The notes beneath the pieces were generated by a model, which had not been told where the DNA came from, did no database searches, and saw only the letters and a list, made by a program, of their open reading frames with translations. The position numbers and the translations under genes were made by a program. 47,742 nucleotides of DNA, taken from Clostridia bacterium. Lineage in GTDB: Bacteria; Bacillota; Clostridia; Oscillospirales; Acutalibacteraceae. Position 1 is the first letter of the stretch; each line of letters starts with the position of its first letter. Below are positions 24,101 to 31,720 of this stretch, in pieces. The stretch spans positions 1-47,742 of the forward strand of contig JAFRHS010000009.1 of NCBI GenBank assembly GCA_017433225.1, written 5' to 3'.

Positions 24101-25432
24101 TTGAAGATCCAGTTATCCGATCACTTCACGACAGGACGGCTTCTGCGCTTCGCGCTGCCCTCCATCGTGATGATGATCTTTACCAGCTTTTACGGAGTCA
24201 TCGACGGCATTTTCGTCTCGAACTTTACCGGTTCTACGGCGTTTGCCTCATTGAACCTCGTATGGCCATACATCATGATCCTCGGCGGCGTCGGGTTCAT
24301 CCTCGGCGTCGGCGGCACGGCCCTCGTTTCCTATCAGATGGGAACTGGGGACAGGAAGCTTGCCAACCGGACATTCTCTCTGATCGTTTACTCCGGTATT
24401 GCGGTCGGCCTCCTTCTGACTTTGTTCGGGGAGCTGACCATGGCTCCGGTCTGCCGGCTGATGGGTGCCAGTGAAGCGATGCTGCCCCACTGCATCGCGT
24501 ATGGCCGGATCATGCTGCTCGGCATCATTCCTTTCACATTGCAGAATATGTTCCAGTCGTTCCTGGTGGCGGCGGAGAAGCCCCGTCTGGGGCTCTGGGT
24601 GACGGTCGCGGCCGGCATCACGAACATAGTGCTTGACTACCTGTTCATGGGCCCGTTTCACTGGGGCGTCGTCGGTGCGGCCTGGGCAACGATGCTCAGT
24701 GAATGTGTCGGCGGTCTCATCCCGCTGCTCTATTTCTGCTTCCCGAACTCGAGCCTCTACCGCCTGGGGAAGACCCGCTGGAATGGCGCAGCGTTGCGTC
24801 AGACCTGCTGGAACGGTCTTTCCGAGTTCGTGACGAATATCTCCATGTCCGTCGTCAACATGCTTTACAACCTGCAGCTGATGAAGTATATCGGGGAAGA
24901 CGGCGTCGCCGCTTACGGCGTCATCCAGTACGTCGCGTTTTTCTTCGTGGCGATCTACATCGGTTACTCGATGGGTACCGCTCCGATCGTCTCGTACCAC
25001 TACGGCGCAGAGAACTATGATGAGTTGAAGAACCTGTTCCGCAAAGGTCTGGGCTTCATCACGGTCGCGGCACTGACGATGATCACGTTGTCGCAGACGC
25101 TGGCCAATGTGGTCGCCGGCATCTTTGTTGGATACGACGCCGAACTGACGGCACTGACCGCGCACGCGTTCCGCATCTACTCGCTGGCCTTCCTGATGTC
25201 CGGATTCAACATCTACGGCTCGGACTTCTTCACGGCCCTGAACAACGGGAAGATCTCCGCGGCCATCTCGTTCATCCGGACCATCCTGCTCGAGATGAGC
25301 GCGGTCATGCTGTTGCCGCTGGCCTTTGGTGTGGATGGCATCTGGAGCGCCCTTCCCATCGCGGAAGCGCTGGCTCTCATCGTGACCGTCCAGTTCCTCA
25401 TCCGCAAACGTCATGTCTACCACTATGCGTAG
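24101..25432 (+). CDS. MATE-family multidrug/toxin efflux transporter
   Basis: 443 residues with about 12 TM helices, starting at TTG 24101. The start is supported by the family's usual N-terminus (KIQLSDHFTTGRLLRFALP) and by GAGGAGA nine bases upstream. Typical repeats of the two six-helix halves are visible (SFYGVIDGIFVSNF and later GYSMGTAPIVSYHYGA). It exports drugs or metabolites against Na+ or H+. No regulator is adjacent; control is probably through the leader hairpin. A terminator shared with the convergent esterase gene follows. Confidence 0.92.
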   Translation: MKIQLSDHFTTGRLLRFALPSIVMMIFTSFYGVIDGIFVSNFTGSTAFASLNLVWPYIMILGGVGFILGVGGTALVSYQMGTGDRKLANRTFSLIVYSGIAVGLLLTLFGELTMAPVCRLMGASEAMLPHCIAYGRIMLLGIIPFTLQNMFQSFLVAAEKPRLGLWVTVAAGITNIVLDYLFMGPFHWGVVGAAWATMLSECVGGLIPLLYFCFPNSSLYRLGKTRWNGAALRQTCWNGLSEFVTNISMSVVNMLYNLQLMKYIGEDGVAAYGVIQYVAFFFVAIYIGYSMGTAPIVSYHYGAENYDELKNLFRKGLGFITVAALTMITLSQTLANVVAGIFVGYDAELTALTAHAFRIYSLAFLMSGFNIYGSDFFTALNNGKISAAISFIRTILLEMSAVMLLPLAFGVDGIWSALPIAEALALIVTVQFLIRKRHVYHYA

Positions 25433-25451
25433 ATCGCCGACGTCATAAAAC

Positions 25452-25495
25452 AAAAAAGCCTGCCGACCCGCTTGGGCCGACAGGCTTCTTTTTTG
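25452..25495. terminator. Bidirectional terminator between convergent genes
   Basis: AAGCCTG/CAGGCTT with an inner CCC/GGG hairpin and A-tract and T-tract on the two sides, between the MATE gene (+) and the esterase gene (-). Confidence 0.8.
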
Positions 25496-25501
25496 TGGTG
25501 G

Positions 25502-27187
25502 TTATTTCTTGGCTGCTTTCGTGGCTTCGTGAGCTGCGAAGGCATCTCGCGTGGAGCAGCAGATGATGTCCTTGTGGGAAGCGACTTCCGCGCAGATTTT
25601 CTCGAACTTGTCCCAGTTGGCGTCTTTGATGCCGAAGTCCAGTTCGTAACCGTGGGCGAAGCAGAGGAACAGAAGGTCGTCATCGACGGGTTTTGCCTCA
25701 AAGAATGCGTTCAGACGGTCGAAGGTCTTGCCGGAGATGAACCAGTTGGACATGGGCATGTTCAGCGGGTCCTCTGGGAACCGGAAGGAGTCGTCCGTGG
25801 AGACGCTGCGGTTGTACTGGACGCCGCACTCTTTCAGCACATCGCGAACATCCCCATTGAAGGAACCGAAGGGAGCCGCGAAGCCGACGACGTCCTGTCC
25901 GAACAGTTCGGAGAGCGCTTTGATGTCCTCTTCGATCTCCTTGCGGATCTCCTCTTTCTTCAGTCTCGCGAGACGCGGATGGGTCAGCGTGTGGGAAGCC
26001 ACTTCGAACCCCTGGAAAACATCGACGACTTCCTCCGCCGGAATGCGGAAGTGTTCCGCCGCGGGGAACAGGTGGTGTTTCTTCGCCTCGTACTCCTCTG
26101 CGTCGATGTCGGTGAAACCGAGGTTCGCTATGCGGGGTGTGTACTGCTTCAGACCAAAGAGACCGGAGTTCAGGTTGAACGTGGCGCCCATGCCGTACTT
26201 CTTCAGAGTCTCGATGATGCGCTTGTCCTGCTCGAGGCCGTCATCGAAGCTCCAGACGAAGTACTTGTGGTACTTGCCGTCGGCGACCGGAGCGGCACCC
26301 ACAGACTGGCGGAACCAGGCACAGATGTTGTTGATTACTTCCTGGCTCTCGGGCCACTTCGGGAACTTGACGGAGAAGACGTGGTCGAGTTTGCGCTCTT
26401 TGCCCTTCGGGTAGTCTTTGATCTCGTGTTTGACACCGTTCTCGGTGAGCAGTTTCTCGAACTTCAGGGAGTCTTTCTGAATGAGGTCCTGGACTCCGGT
26501 GACCTGGTAGACCGGCGGCAGGGTGGTGTGCTCCAGCATGGAGGCGGGGTCCTGCAAATAGCCGATGCAGGCGCGGTCGAAGTCGTCGCCTTTGGCGATC
26601 TGGTCGGTGATCGCCGCCATGAGGTCGTGGCGCGTGGTGTCGAGCATGATGGAGACCAGTCCGAGCCCGCCGATGTTCAGGTCGGCAGGAGCGATGTCAA
26701 AGGACTTTTGCAGTTCTTCACTGTTCTCGATGGCGCAGCAACAGTATGCGAGCAGCGCACCGGCGGAGTCGCCGGTCAGGAAGACGTTCGTGAGGTCGAG
26801 GCCGAGTTCGTCCGCATGGGTCGCCACATAGCGAAGCGCGTTCATGCAGTCGTCGATCTGATGCCAGAACGTGGTGTCCGGAAGGCGGATATAGCTGAGG
26901 CTGACGACGTCGAAGCCGCGGCGGGCAAACTCATAGTTGAAGTTGGCGTTGAGGTCTTTGAAGGACGCGAACAGTCCGCCGCCGTGGATGTTGATGACGA
27001 CCGGGTTGCCAGGCTTCGCGTCTTTCGCTTTGTAGATGTCGAGCAGATGGCCCCGGTCCCCGTCGTCGAGGTAGGGGATGTCGAGGTCCAGCGCAAGGTC
27101 TGAGGTGTCCTGCTCCAGTTTCCTGAGACGCGCCCAGTCGCCGACCTGGAACAGATAACGGAAGGCGAGTACTCCTGCTTTAGACAT
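25502..27187 (-). CDS. Two-domain alpha/beta-hydrolase esterase fused to a polysaccharide deacetylase-like domain
   Basis: 561 residues from ATG 27187; AGGAG lies 8 bases upstream, while the GTG at 27196 overlaps that site. Domain 1 (about 1-295) is an HSL-type esterase: oxyanion motif HGGG (68-71), nucleophile motif GDSAG with Ser141, then Asp234 and His269 candidates. Domain 2 (about 305-550) is a NodB-like deacetylase: FDDG (314-317) and SHTLTHP with His399 and His403, plus APFGSFNGD. There is no signal peptide, so it should act on imported oligosaccharides. Both domains remove acyl groups. An AraC regulator and an SGNH esterase lie next to it, which suggests one deacylation locus. The exact substrate is unknown. 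Confidence 0.85.
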   Translation of the reverse strand: MSKAGVLAFRYLFQVGDWARLRKLEQDTSDLALDLDIPYLDDGDRGHLLDIYKAKDAKPGNPVVINIHGGGLFASFKDLNANFNYEFARRGFDVVSLSYIRLPDTTFWHQIDDCMNALRYVATHADELGLDLTNVFLTGDSAGALLAYCCCAIENSEELQKSFDIAPADLNIGGLGLVSIMLDTTRHDLMAAITDQIAKGDDFDRACIGYLQDPASMLEHTTLPPVYQVTGVQDLIQKDSLKFEKLLTENGVKHEIKDYPKGKERKLDHVFSVKFPKWPESQEVINNICAWFRQSVGAAPVADGKYHKYFVWSFDDGLEQDKRIIETLKKYGMGATFNLNSGLFGLKQYTPRIANLGFTDIDAEEYEAKKHHLFPAAEHFRIPAEEVVDVFQGFEVASHTLTHPRLARLKKEEIRKEIEEDIKALSELFGQDVVGFAAPFGSFNGDVRDVLKECGVQYNRSVSTDDSFRFPEDPLNMPMSNWFISGKTFDRLNAFFEAKPVDDDLLFLCFAHGYELDFGIKDANWDKFEKICAEVASHKDIICCSTRDAFAAHEATKAAKK

Positions 27188-27302
27188 TTCGTTCACTCCT
27201 GATCAAGCAGACTTCTCTGTTTAAAGTATAGAAAACCGAAAGAATCAACTATATAATATATTTGCTAAGGATATTGATTATTTGTGGAAAGGTGGGCGCG
27301 TA

Positions 27303-28019
27303 ATGAGTGACAAGATCTCAAGGGCCATCCGGGACTCGGAAGAAGAATTCATCAATCGGTCTTACTGGGATATCCTGCCGATGATCCGTATGATCCAGAA
27401 CGGTGATACCGAACAGCTTGCGACCATTGAACCGCTGTCCGCCGAGGCACTTTATCAGAATGACCGGATCGGAAGTTCCAAAGTCAAAGAGATCGAATAT
27501 ATGGCCGTCAGCCTGATCAATACGTTCATGATCTCCGCCATCGAAGCCGGGGTCTACCCGCCGGAAGCGAACTGGACGGCGGACTATGCGCTTCACCAGA
27601 TCGCCGAAAACTTCCCGGACAAGTTCCCCGGGATCATCCGGGCAGCCGCCATCACATTCTCCGAACAGGTGAAAGCTCGAAAGCTACAATCCACCGGAAA
27701 CCCGCACGTGGAAAAGGCGCGCAAATATCTGCTGACTCACCTGACTCAGGAAGTCACGCTCGAAGAAGTGGCAGACCATGTGGGCGTCAGCAAGTACCAC
27801 TTGAGCCACATTTTCAAAGAACACGCGGGCATGACCATCCGCCAGTATATGACCCATGAGCGCATCGAAGCGGCCAAGGACTTGCTGGAGACCAGCGACA
27901 AAACGATCCCCGAAATCGCCGCGCTGTTCCAGTTCTGCGACCAGAGCTATTTTACTTACGTGTTCCGCACCAATGTCGGCATGACCCCCGGCGAATACCG
28001 TGCGAAGCATAAAGTATGA
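27303..28019 (+). CDS. AraC-family transcriptional regulator
   Basis: 238 residues from ATG 27303 (GGAAAGGTGG upstream). The C-terminal two helix-turn-helix units are clear (LEEVADHVGVSKYHLSHIFKE and IPEIAALFQFCDQSYFTYVF), ending GMTPGEYR. The N-terminal ~130 residues are helical and lack the usual cupin sugar pocket, so the ligand is not evident. It is divergent from the esterase-deacetylase gene and convergent with the SGNH esterase gene. It probably controls one or both. Confidence 0.92.
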   Translation: MSDKISRAIRDSEEEFINRSYWDILPMIRMIQNGDTEQLATIEPLSAEALYQNDRIGSSKVKEIEYMAVSLINTFMISAIEAGVYPPEANWTADYALHQIAENFPDKFPGIIRAAAITFSEQVKARKLQSTGNPHVEKARKYLLTHLTQEVTLEEVADHVGVSKYHLSHIFKEHAGMTIRQYMTHERIEAAKDLLETSDKTIPEIAALFQFCDQSYFTYVFRTNVGMTPGEYRAKHKV

Positions 28020-28035
28020 TCGACACATAACAAGA

Positions 28036-28066
28036 AAACCGGACTCGTTCGAGTCCGGTTTGTTTT
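28036..28066. terminator. Bidirectional terminator between the AraC and SGNH genes
   Basis: 11-bp perfect stem AAACCGGACTC/GAGTCCGGTTT (28036-28046 with 28051-28061), loop GTTC, then GTTTT. Confidence 0.85.
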
Positions 28067-29189
28067 ATTCTTTGCCGACCAGTTTCGCGAGGTCGTAGTT
28101 GTCTGCCAGCAACTGGCCGCCCGCCGCGTTCGGGTGCAGGTGGTCGCCCTGATGGTACTCGTCGTTGAACCAGTCTGGTTTCTCCGGGTCTTTCAGCAGT
28201 TCGTCGGCGTCGATGTAGTAGTCGAAGAGGTCAGTGGTGCGGACCCAGTCGTTGTACTTCTTCCGCTGTTCGTTCATGTAGTCGTCGAACTTCGGGACGC
28301 CGAAGTAGCCGAAGCGGGGAGAGAGGGTCGTCGACGTGACACGGATGCCCTTGGCTTTCAGGTCTTCCACGGTCTTCGTGACTTTGGCGATGACGGTTTC
28401 TGCAGACAGTTCTTCGCGGTGGTCTTCATCGGCATAGGAGAAGTCGTTGGTGCCGAGGGTGAACATGACCGTGTGCAGGTCGAGGCCCTCGAGGTCCCAG
28501 GCGATGCGGTCTTCGCCCTTCTCACCGAACATGCTCCAGATCTTGCCGGGCTTGTTGTAGGTGTGGCAGTTGCCGAGGATGGCTTCGTTGACGAGGACGA
28601 ATTCATCGCCATAGGTGTCGTGAAGACGTTTCGCCAGCGGAACGGTCCAGCGGCTCATGGAGGTGATGGAGTCGCCGAACGCGGCGATGACTTTCGGGGC
28701 GTTCTTCGTGCGAACTTCGATGCCTTCGACGGCAGGGACAGGATAGTAGACGCCGTTGTCGACGAGGAGCTTGTTTTTCGTTTTATCAGGCATAACATCG
28801 TCCATGACGAGGTTGCCCTTGTAGGACATGCCGAACTCTTCGGTCATGTTGTTGTCGGCATTCTTGTCGGCCATGCAGATGCGGACCTGCATCGTGGCGC
28901 CTTCGGGAACATCGACTTCGATCTCATCGGAGAAGAGTCGTTCACCGGATTTGATTTTGAACGAGGTCTTGCCTTTTTTTGTGATGGGGTAGACGGTGCC
29001 GCCGAACTTGACGGCCATCGCCCTGACCCTCGTCGCTTTCTTTCCATAGTGGTTCAGGAAACTGACGCGCAGTGCATCGCCGCCCGCGTAGACGGGTACG
29101 TCCCAGACGACGGTGTGGTTCTTACCGGAAAAGAGTTTCAGAGGAAGGCCTGCGGTGTGAGCCTGTCTCCAGAGTGGTGTCCAGGTCAT
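28065..29189 (-). CDS. SGNH/GDSL-family hydrolase (likely carbohydrate esterase)
   Basis: 374 residues from ATG 29189 (AAAGGA upstream). Residues 1-160 form a beta-sandwich-like front domain. The SGNH part has block I GDSIT with Ser174, block III GTND (246-249) and block V DHLHPN with Asp349 and His352, so the triad is complete. This front-domain plus SGNH layout is seen in sugar O-acetyl or O-acyl esterases. No signal peptide, so it is cytoplasmic. Near the esterase-deacetylase and AraC genes, it is a candidate for the same oligosaccharide-deacylation pathway. Confidence 0.88.
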   Translation of the reverse strand: MTWTPLWRQAHTAGLPLKLFSGKNHTVVWDVPVYAGGDALRVSFLNHYGKKATRVRAMAVKFGGTVYPITKKGKTSFKIKSGERLFSDEIEVDVPEGATMQVRICMADKNADNNMTEEFGMSYKGNLVMDDVMPDKTKNKLLVDNGVYYPVPAVEGIEVRTKNAPKVIAAFGDSITSMSRWTVPLAKRLHDTYGDEFVLVNEAILGNCHTYNKPGKIWSMFGEKGEDRIAWDLEGLDLHTVMFTLGTNDFSYADEDHREELSAETVIAKVTKTVEDLKAKGIRVTSTTLSPRFGYFGVPKFDDYMNEQRKKYNDWVRTTDLFDYYIDADELLKDPEKPDWFNDEYHQGDHLHPNAAGGQLLADNYDLAKLVGKE

Positions 29190-29321
29190 GTTGTTACATC
29201 CTTTCTCATTTCAAGGGTTCTGTTGCTTTCCATATTGAAGTATACCGATTCCTTTCTGTATTCTATATAATTTTTTTGCGATGATTGGGAAGAAGTTGCG
29301 AAAGAGAATCCACAACCTTTG

Positions 29322-29330
29322 TGTTATAAT
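29322..29330 (+). promoter_or_regulatory. Extended -10 promoter of the aldo/keto reductase gene
   Basis: TGTTATAAT at 29322-29330 with no -35 of note. The 232-base region 29190-29421 between divergent genes holds this and nothing else recognised. Confidence 0.45.
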
Positions 29331-29421
29331 TTAGTAAAACATATGCCCATTATGCTGGCCGAAGGGCTGGACGGACGAGGATTAAACAACGAACTGTAAA
29401 TCGCCTCTGGGAGGGAACGAA

Positions 29422-30567
29422 ATGGCATATATAGATAAAGAGATCAAGAAACTCGGCTTCGGGTTCATGCGTCTTCCGATGCTGGAGGACGGGGAGCACA
29501 CCGACATCGAGCAGGTCAAACAGATGGTCGACCGGTTCATGGAGGCCGGCTGCACCTACTTTGACACGGCTTATGTCTATGGCAAGGATGGGGAGTCGGA
29601 AAAGGCGATGCGCGCCGCGCTCGTCGAACGCTACCCGAGAGAGTCTTACACCATCGCGACCAAGCTCAACGCCTGGCTGGCCTGTGACTCGGAAGAGGAG
29701 GCCAAACAGCAGATCTACACTAGCCTCGAGCGCCTCGGCACGGACTATGTGGACTTCTATCTGCTCCATGCCATCCAGGACAACAACTGGGAGCGCTATG
29801 AGGACTGGCACCTCTGGGAGTACATGGAGGAGCTGAAGGAGAAAGGCCTGGTCAGACACTGGGGCTTCTCGTTCCATGCAACTCCGGAACTGCTCGAAGA
29901 GACTCTGACGAAGCACCCCGGCGCGGAGTTCGTCCAGCTGCAGATCAACTATGCGGACATGGAGAACCCGGCTGTTCAGTCCCGTGCCTGTTATGAAGTG
30001 GCCTGTGAGCACGGCAAGCCGGTCGTGGTCATGGAGCCGGTCAAGGGTGGCACGCTTGCGGCGCCTCCCACACCGGTGGCAGAGGTCTTCGACAAGGCCA
30101 ACGCGGTCATGGGCGTGGACTTTTCCTACGCTTCCTGGGCCATCCGCTACGCGGCGTCCCTCGACAACGTCATGGTGGTCCTCTCCGGCATGTCGAACCT
30201 CGAACAGATGGAGGACAACCTCTCCTACATGCGGCATTTCGACCCTCTGGACCTCAACGAACTGGGGACCGTCGGAGCGGCGCAGCACGCGCTCAAGTCG
30301 ATCGACCAGATCAACTGCACGGCCTGTCATTACTGCATGCCCGGTTGCCCGATGAACATCCCGATCCCGGATTTCTTTGAGGCGATGAACTGGCACAAGA
30401 TCTACGGCAACACCAAACGCGCGAAGTTCTCCTACGGGAACGACGTGAAGTCGGCCGGCGTCAAGGCCTCGGACTGCATCGCCTGCGGCCAGTGCGAAGG
30501 CGCCTGCCCGCAGAAGCTGCCCATCATCTCGCTGCTCGAAGAAGTGGCGGCCACACTCGAAGACTGA
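29422..30567 (+). CDS. Aldo/keto reductase with two C-terminal 4Fe-4S motifs
   Basis: 381 residues. The AKR barrel has the tetrad Asp48, Tyr53, Lys81 and His116 (FDTAYVYG, TKLN, LLHAI). Beyond it are CTACHYCMPGC (Cys299, 302, 305, 309) and CIACGQCEGAC (Cys352, 355, 358, 362), which make two 4Fe-4S sites. This class is common in strict anaerobes and probably moves electrons between ferredoxin and NAD(P)H-linked carbonyl reduction; substrate not known. ATG 29422 has GGGAGGG upstream. Followed by the large hairpin element. Confidence 0.92.
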   Translation: MAYIDKEIKKLGFGFMRLPMLEDGEHTDIEQVKQMVDRFMEAGCTYFDTAYVYGKDGESEKAMRAALVERYPRESYTIATKLNAWLACDSEEEAKQQIYTSLERLGTDYVDFYLLHAIQDNNWERYEDWHLWEYMEELKEKGLVRHWGFSFHATPELLEETLTKHPGAEFVQLQINYADMENPAVQSRACYEVACEHGKPVVVMEPVKGGTLAAPPTPVAEVFDKANAVMGVDFSYASWAIRYAASLDNVMVVLSGMSNLEQMEDNLSYMRHFDPLDLNELGTVGAAQHALKSIDQINCTACHYCMPGCPMNIPIPDFFEAMNWHKIYGNTKRAKFSYGNDVKSAGVKASDCIACGQCEGACPQKLPIISLLEEVAATLED

Positions 30568-30581
30568 GACAAGTAATAATT

Positions 30582-30698
30582 GGCATAACAAAGGTTCGCC
30601 CCTCGTTACAAGGTCCGTTCCTCGCGAGAAGTAAGATTCTATCGCCTCTCGGCGAGCGCTCCGGTACGATTGTAACTAGTTGCGAACTTTGTTATGCC
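30582..30698. repeat. 117-bp inverted-repeat element or composite hairpin
   Basis: Outer arms GGCATAACAAAG and CTTTGTTATGCC are perfect (30582-30593 with 30687-30698). The pairing continues through TTCGC/GCGAA with one bulge and, inside, GTTACAA/TTGTAAC (30605-30611 with 30670-30676). It fills the space between the convergent reductase and barstar genes and is followed by TTCTTTATTTT, so it could terminate the reductase transcript. Its core does not match the other interspersed element. No coding frame. It may be a mobile palindrome or a structured 3' end. Confidence 0.6.
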
Positions 30699-30719
30699 TT
30701 CTTTATTTTCGTTGATTCT

Positions 30720-31037
30720 TTAAGCTTTGCGTCTCCACTCGACGACGAAGTCGGGGTACTCTTCCGAGACGTCGTTCAGGACGTTGCGGAAGTTGTGGAA
30801 GTCGCTGCCGAGGGCGCGTTTCGCTTTCTTGTAGCCGGCGAACGTGACGACGACAGGGTCCGCTTCCGTCGCGGTGACCGCGATGTCGGTGAGGCAGTCG
30901 TGGAATGCGTCAAGGTTCCCGCCGTAGTAGTCCGGGAACTCAAAGGCCTCCTTCAGTTCGGCGTGCAGTTCCTCGACCGTTTTGATGTTGGAGAGGTCGA
31001 CCGTCAGGTTGTCCCAATCTCTTTTTGTTTCTGCCAT
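30720..31037 (-). CDS. Barstar-family ribonuclease inhibitor
   Basis: 105 residues. The barstar core is easy to see: LHAELKEAFEFPDYYGGNLDAFHDCLTD, of which PDYYGGNLDA holds the residues that plug the barnase active site. It acts in the cytoplasm to block the toxin of the gene upstream. Its start at 31037 is five bases after the barnase stop, and its AGGAG site lies inside the last barnase codons, so synthesis of the two is coupled. Confidence 0.93.
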   Translation of the reverse strand: MAETKRDWDNLTVDLSNIKTVEELHAELKEAFEFPDYYGGNLDAFHDCLTDIAVTATEADPVVVTFAGYKKAKRALGSDFHNFRNVLNDVSEEYPDFVVEWRRKA

Positions 31038-31042
31038 CGTCG

Positions 31043-31540
31043 TTACTCCTCTCCGTATAACAGTTCAAAGGTCTCGTAGTGGTTGGGCGTGTAGTAGATG
31101 AGGCCGTCCGTCGAATAGACGATCCGTTTCGGCCCGCGGCTGCGCTTGCCCTTCGTGTCGATGTCGCACTCGTAGTAGGTGCGGCCTTTTTTCTTGGGAA
31201 GCTTGCCTTCGTAATTGCCGAAGTAGCTGCCGCCGATGCTCTTGCCCGGAGCATAGGGTTCTAAGGATCCGCCGTCCCAGCCGAGCCGCTCGGCCTGCTT
31301 CTTCGAGATGAAGTTCTTCGGCAGCTCGCCGTACGTGTGGATGTACAGCGCCACATCGTCTTTGCTGGTATAGGAACCATTCTTGTCGATGGTTTTCGTC
31401 TTCTGTGTCTTCTGCGCGGATGTCGTTTTCTTGACATTCTCTCTTTCGACGGGCTGAGCTGTGACGCAACCGGTGAAGAAAGATGTGAGAAGTAAAGCAA
31501 TTACGACAAGCGATAAAAGTGGCTTTATTCTACTGAGCAT
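31043..31540 (-). CDS. Barnase-like ribonuclease made as a lipoprotein
   Basis: 165 residues from ATG 31540 (AAAGGAG upstream). The signal peptide ends in lipobox FTGC with Cys25, followed by a Thr/Lys linker (30-55). The mature domain matches barnase along its length: DDVALYIHTYGELPKNFISK, APGKSIGGSYFGN, YYECDID, PKRIVYSTDGLIYY, PNHYETF. The catalytic set is present: Lys80 (barnase K27), Glu124 (E73), Arg139 (R87) and His154 (H102). Barnase cleaves single-stranded RNA. Lipid anchoring means it is displayed outside the cell, for nutrient scavenging or contact toxicity. Barstar follows directly. Confidence 0.92.
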   Translation of the reverse strand: MLSRIKPLLSLVVIALLLTSFFTGCVTAQPVERENVKKTTSAQKTQKTKTIDKNGSYTSKDDVALYIHTYGELPKNFISKKQAERLGWDGGSLEPYAPGKSIGGSYFGNYEGKLPKKKGRTYYECDIDTKGKRSRGPKRIVYSTDGLIYYTPNHYETFELLYGEE

Positions 31541-31557
31541 ATGAAGCTCCTTTCCTG

Positions 31558-31718
31558 GTTTGCTTTTGCCTCCCTTTTGATATGAGGCAAGGGGAGGCGA
31601 AACGAGTGCCGCAGAGACGCTTGGGGGAAAGCCCAGAGCAACTGCGGGAGGGCGCGCGGTTCGGGATGGCAAGTGAATCGGCGGCCTCTTTCGCCGGAAC
31701 GCGATCGCAAAAGCAAAC
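31558..31718. repeat. Interspersed element, copy B, 161 bp
   Basis: Same core as 1691-1857, in the same orientation. The ends are a perfect 12-bp inverted repeat, GTTTGCTTTTGC/GCAAAAGCAAAC (31558-31569 with 31707-31718), with a sequence different from copy A's ends. The 5' arm can also form a nearer hairpin, TTGCCTC/GAGGCAA (31566-31572 with 31584-31590). The element starts two bases after the stop codon of the 31721-32746 gene (read on the minus strand) and runs up to the ribosome binding site of the barnase gene, so it fills the spacer between them. Confidence 0.75.
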
Positions 31719-31720
31719 GA

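Noticed and set aside
29190..29421. Regulatory RNA in the spacer between the SGNH and aldo/keto reductase genes
   Set aside because: Only an extended -10 promoter was found; no riboswitch motif or terminator.
31558..31718. Insertion sequence remnant
   Set aside because: No transposase coding sequence, and terminal arms differ between copies, so it does not fit a standard IS; kept as an interspersed element.
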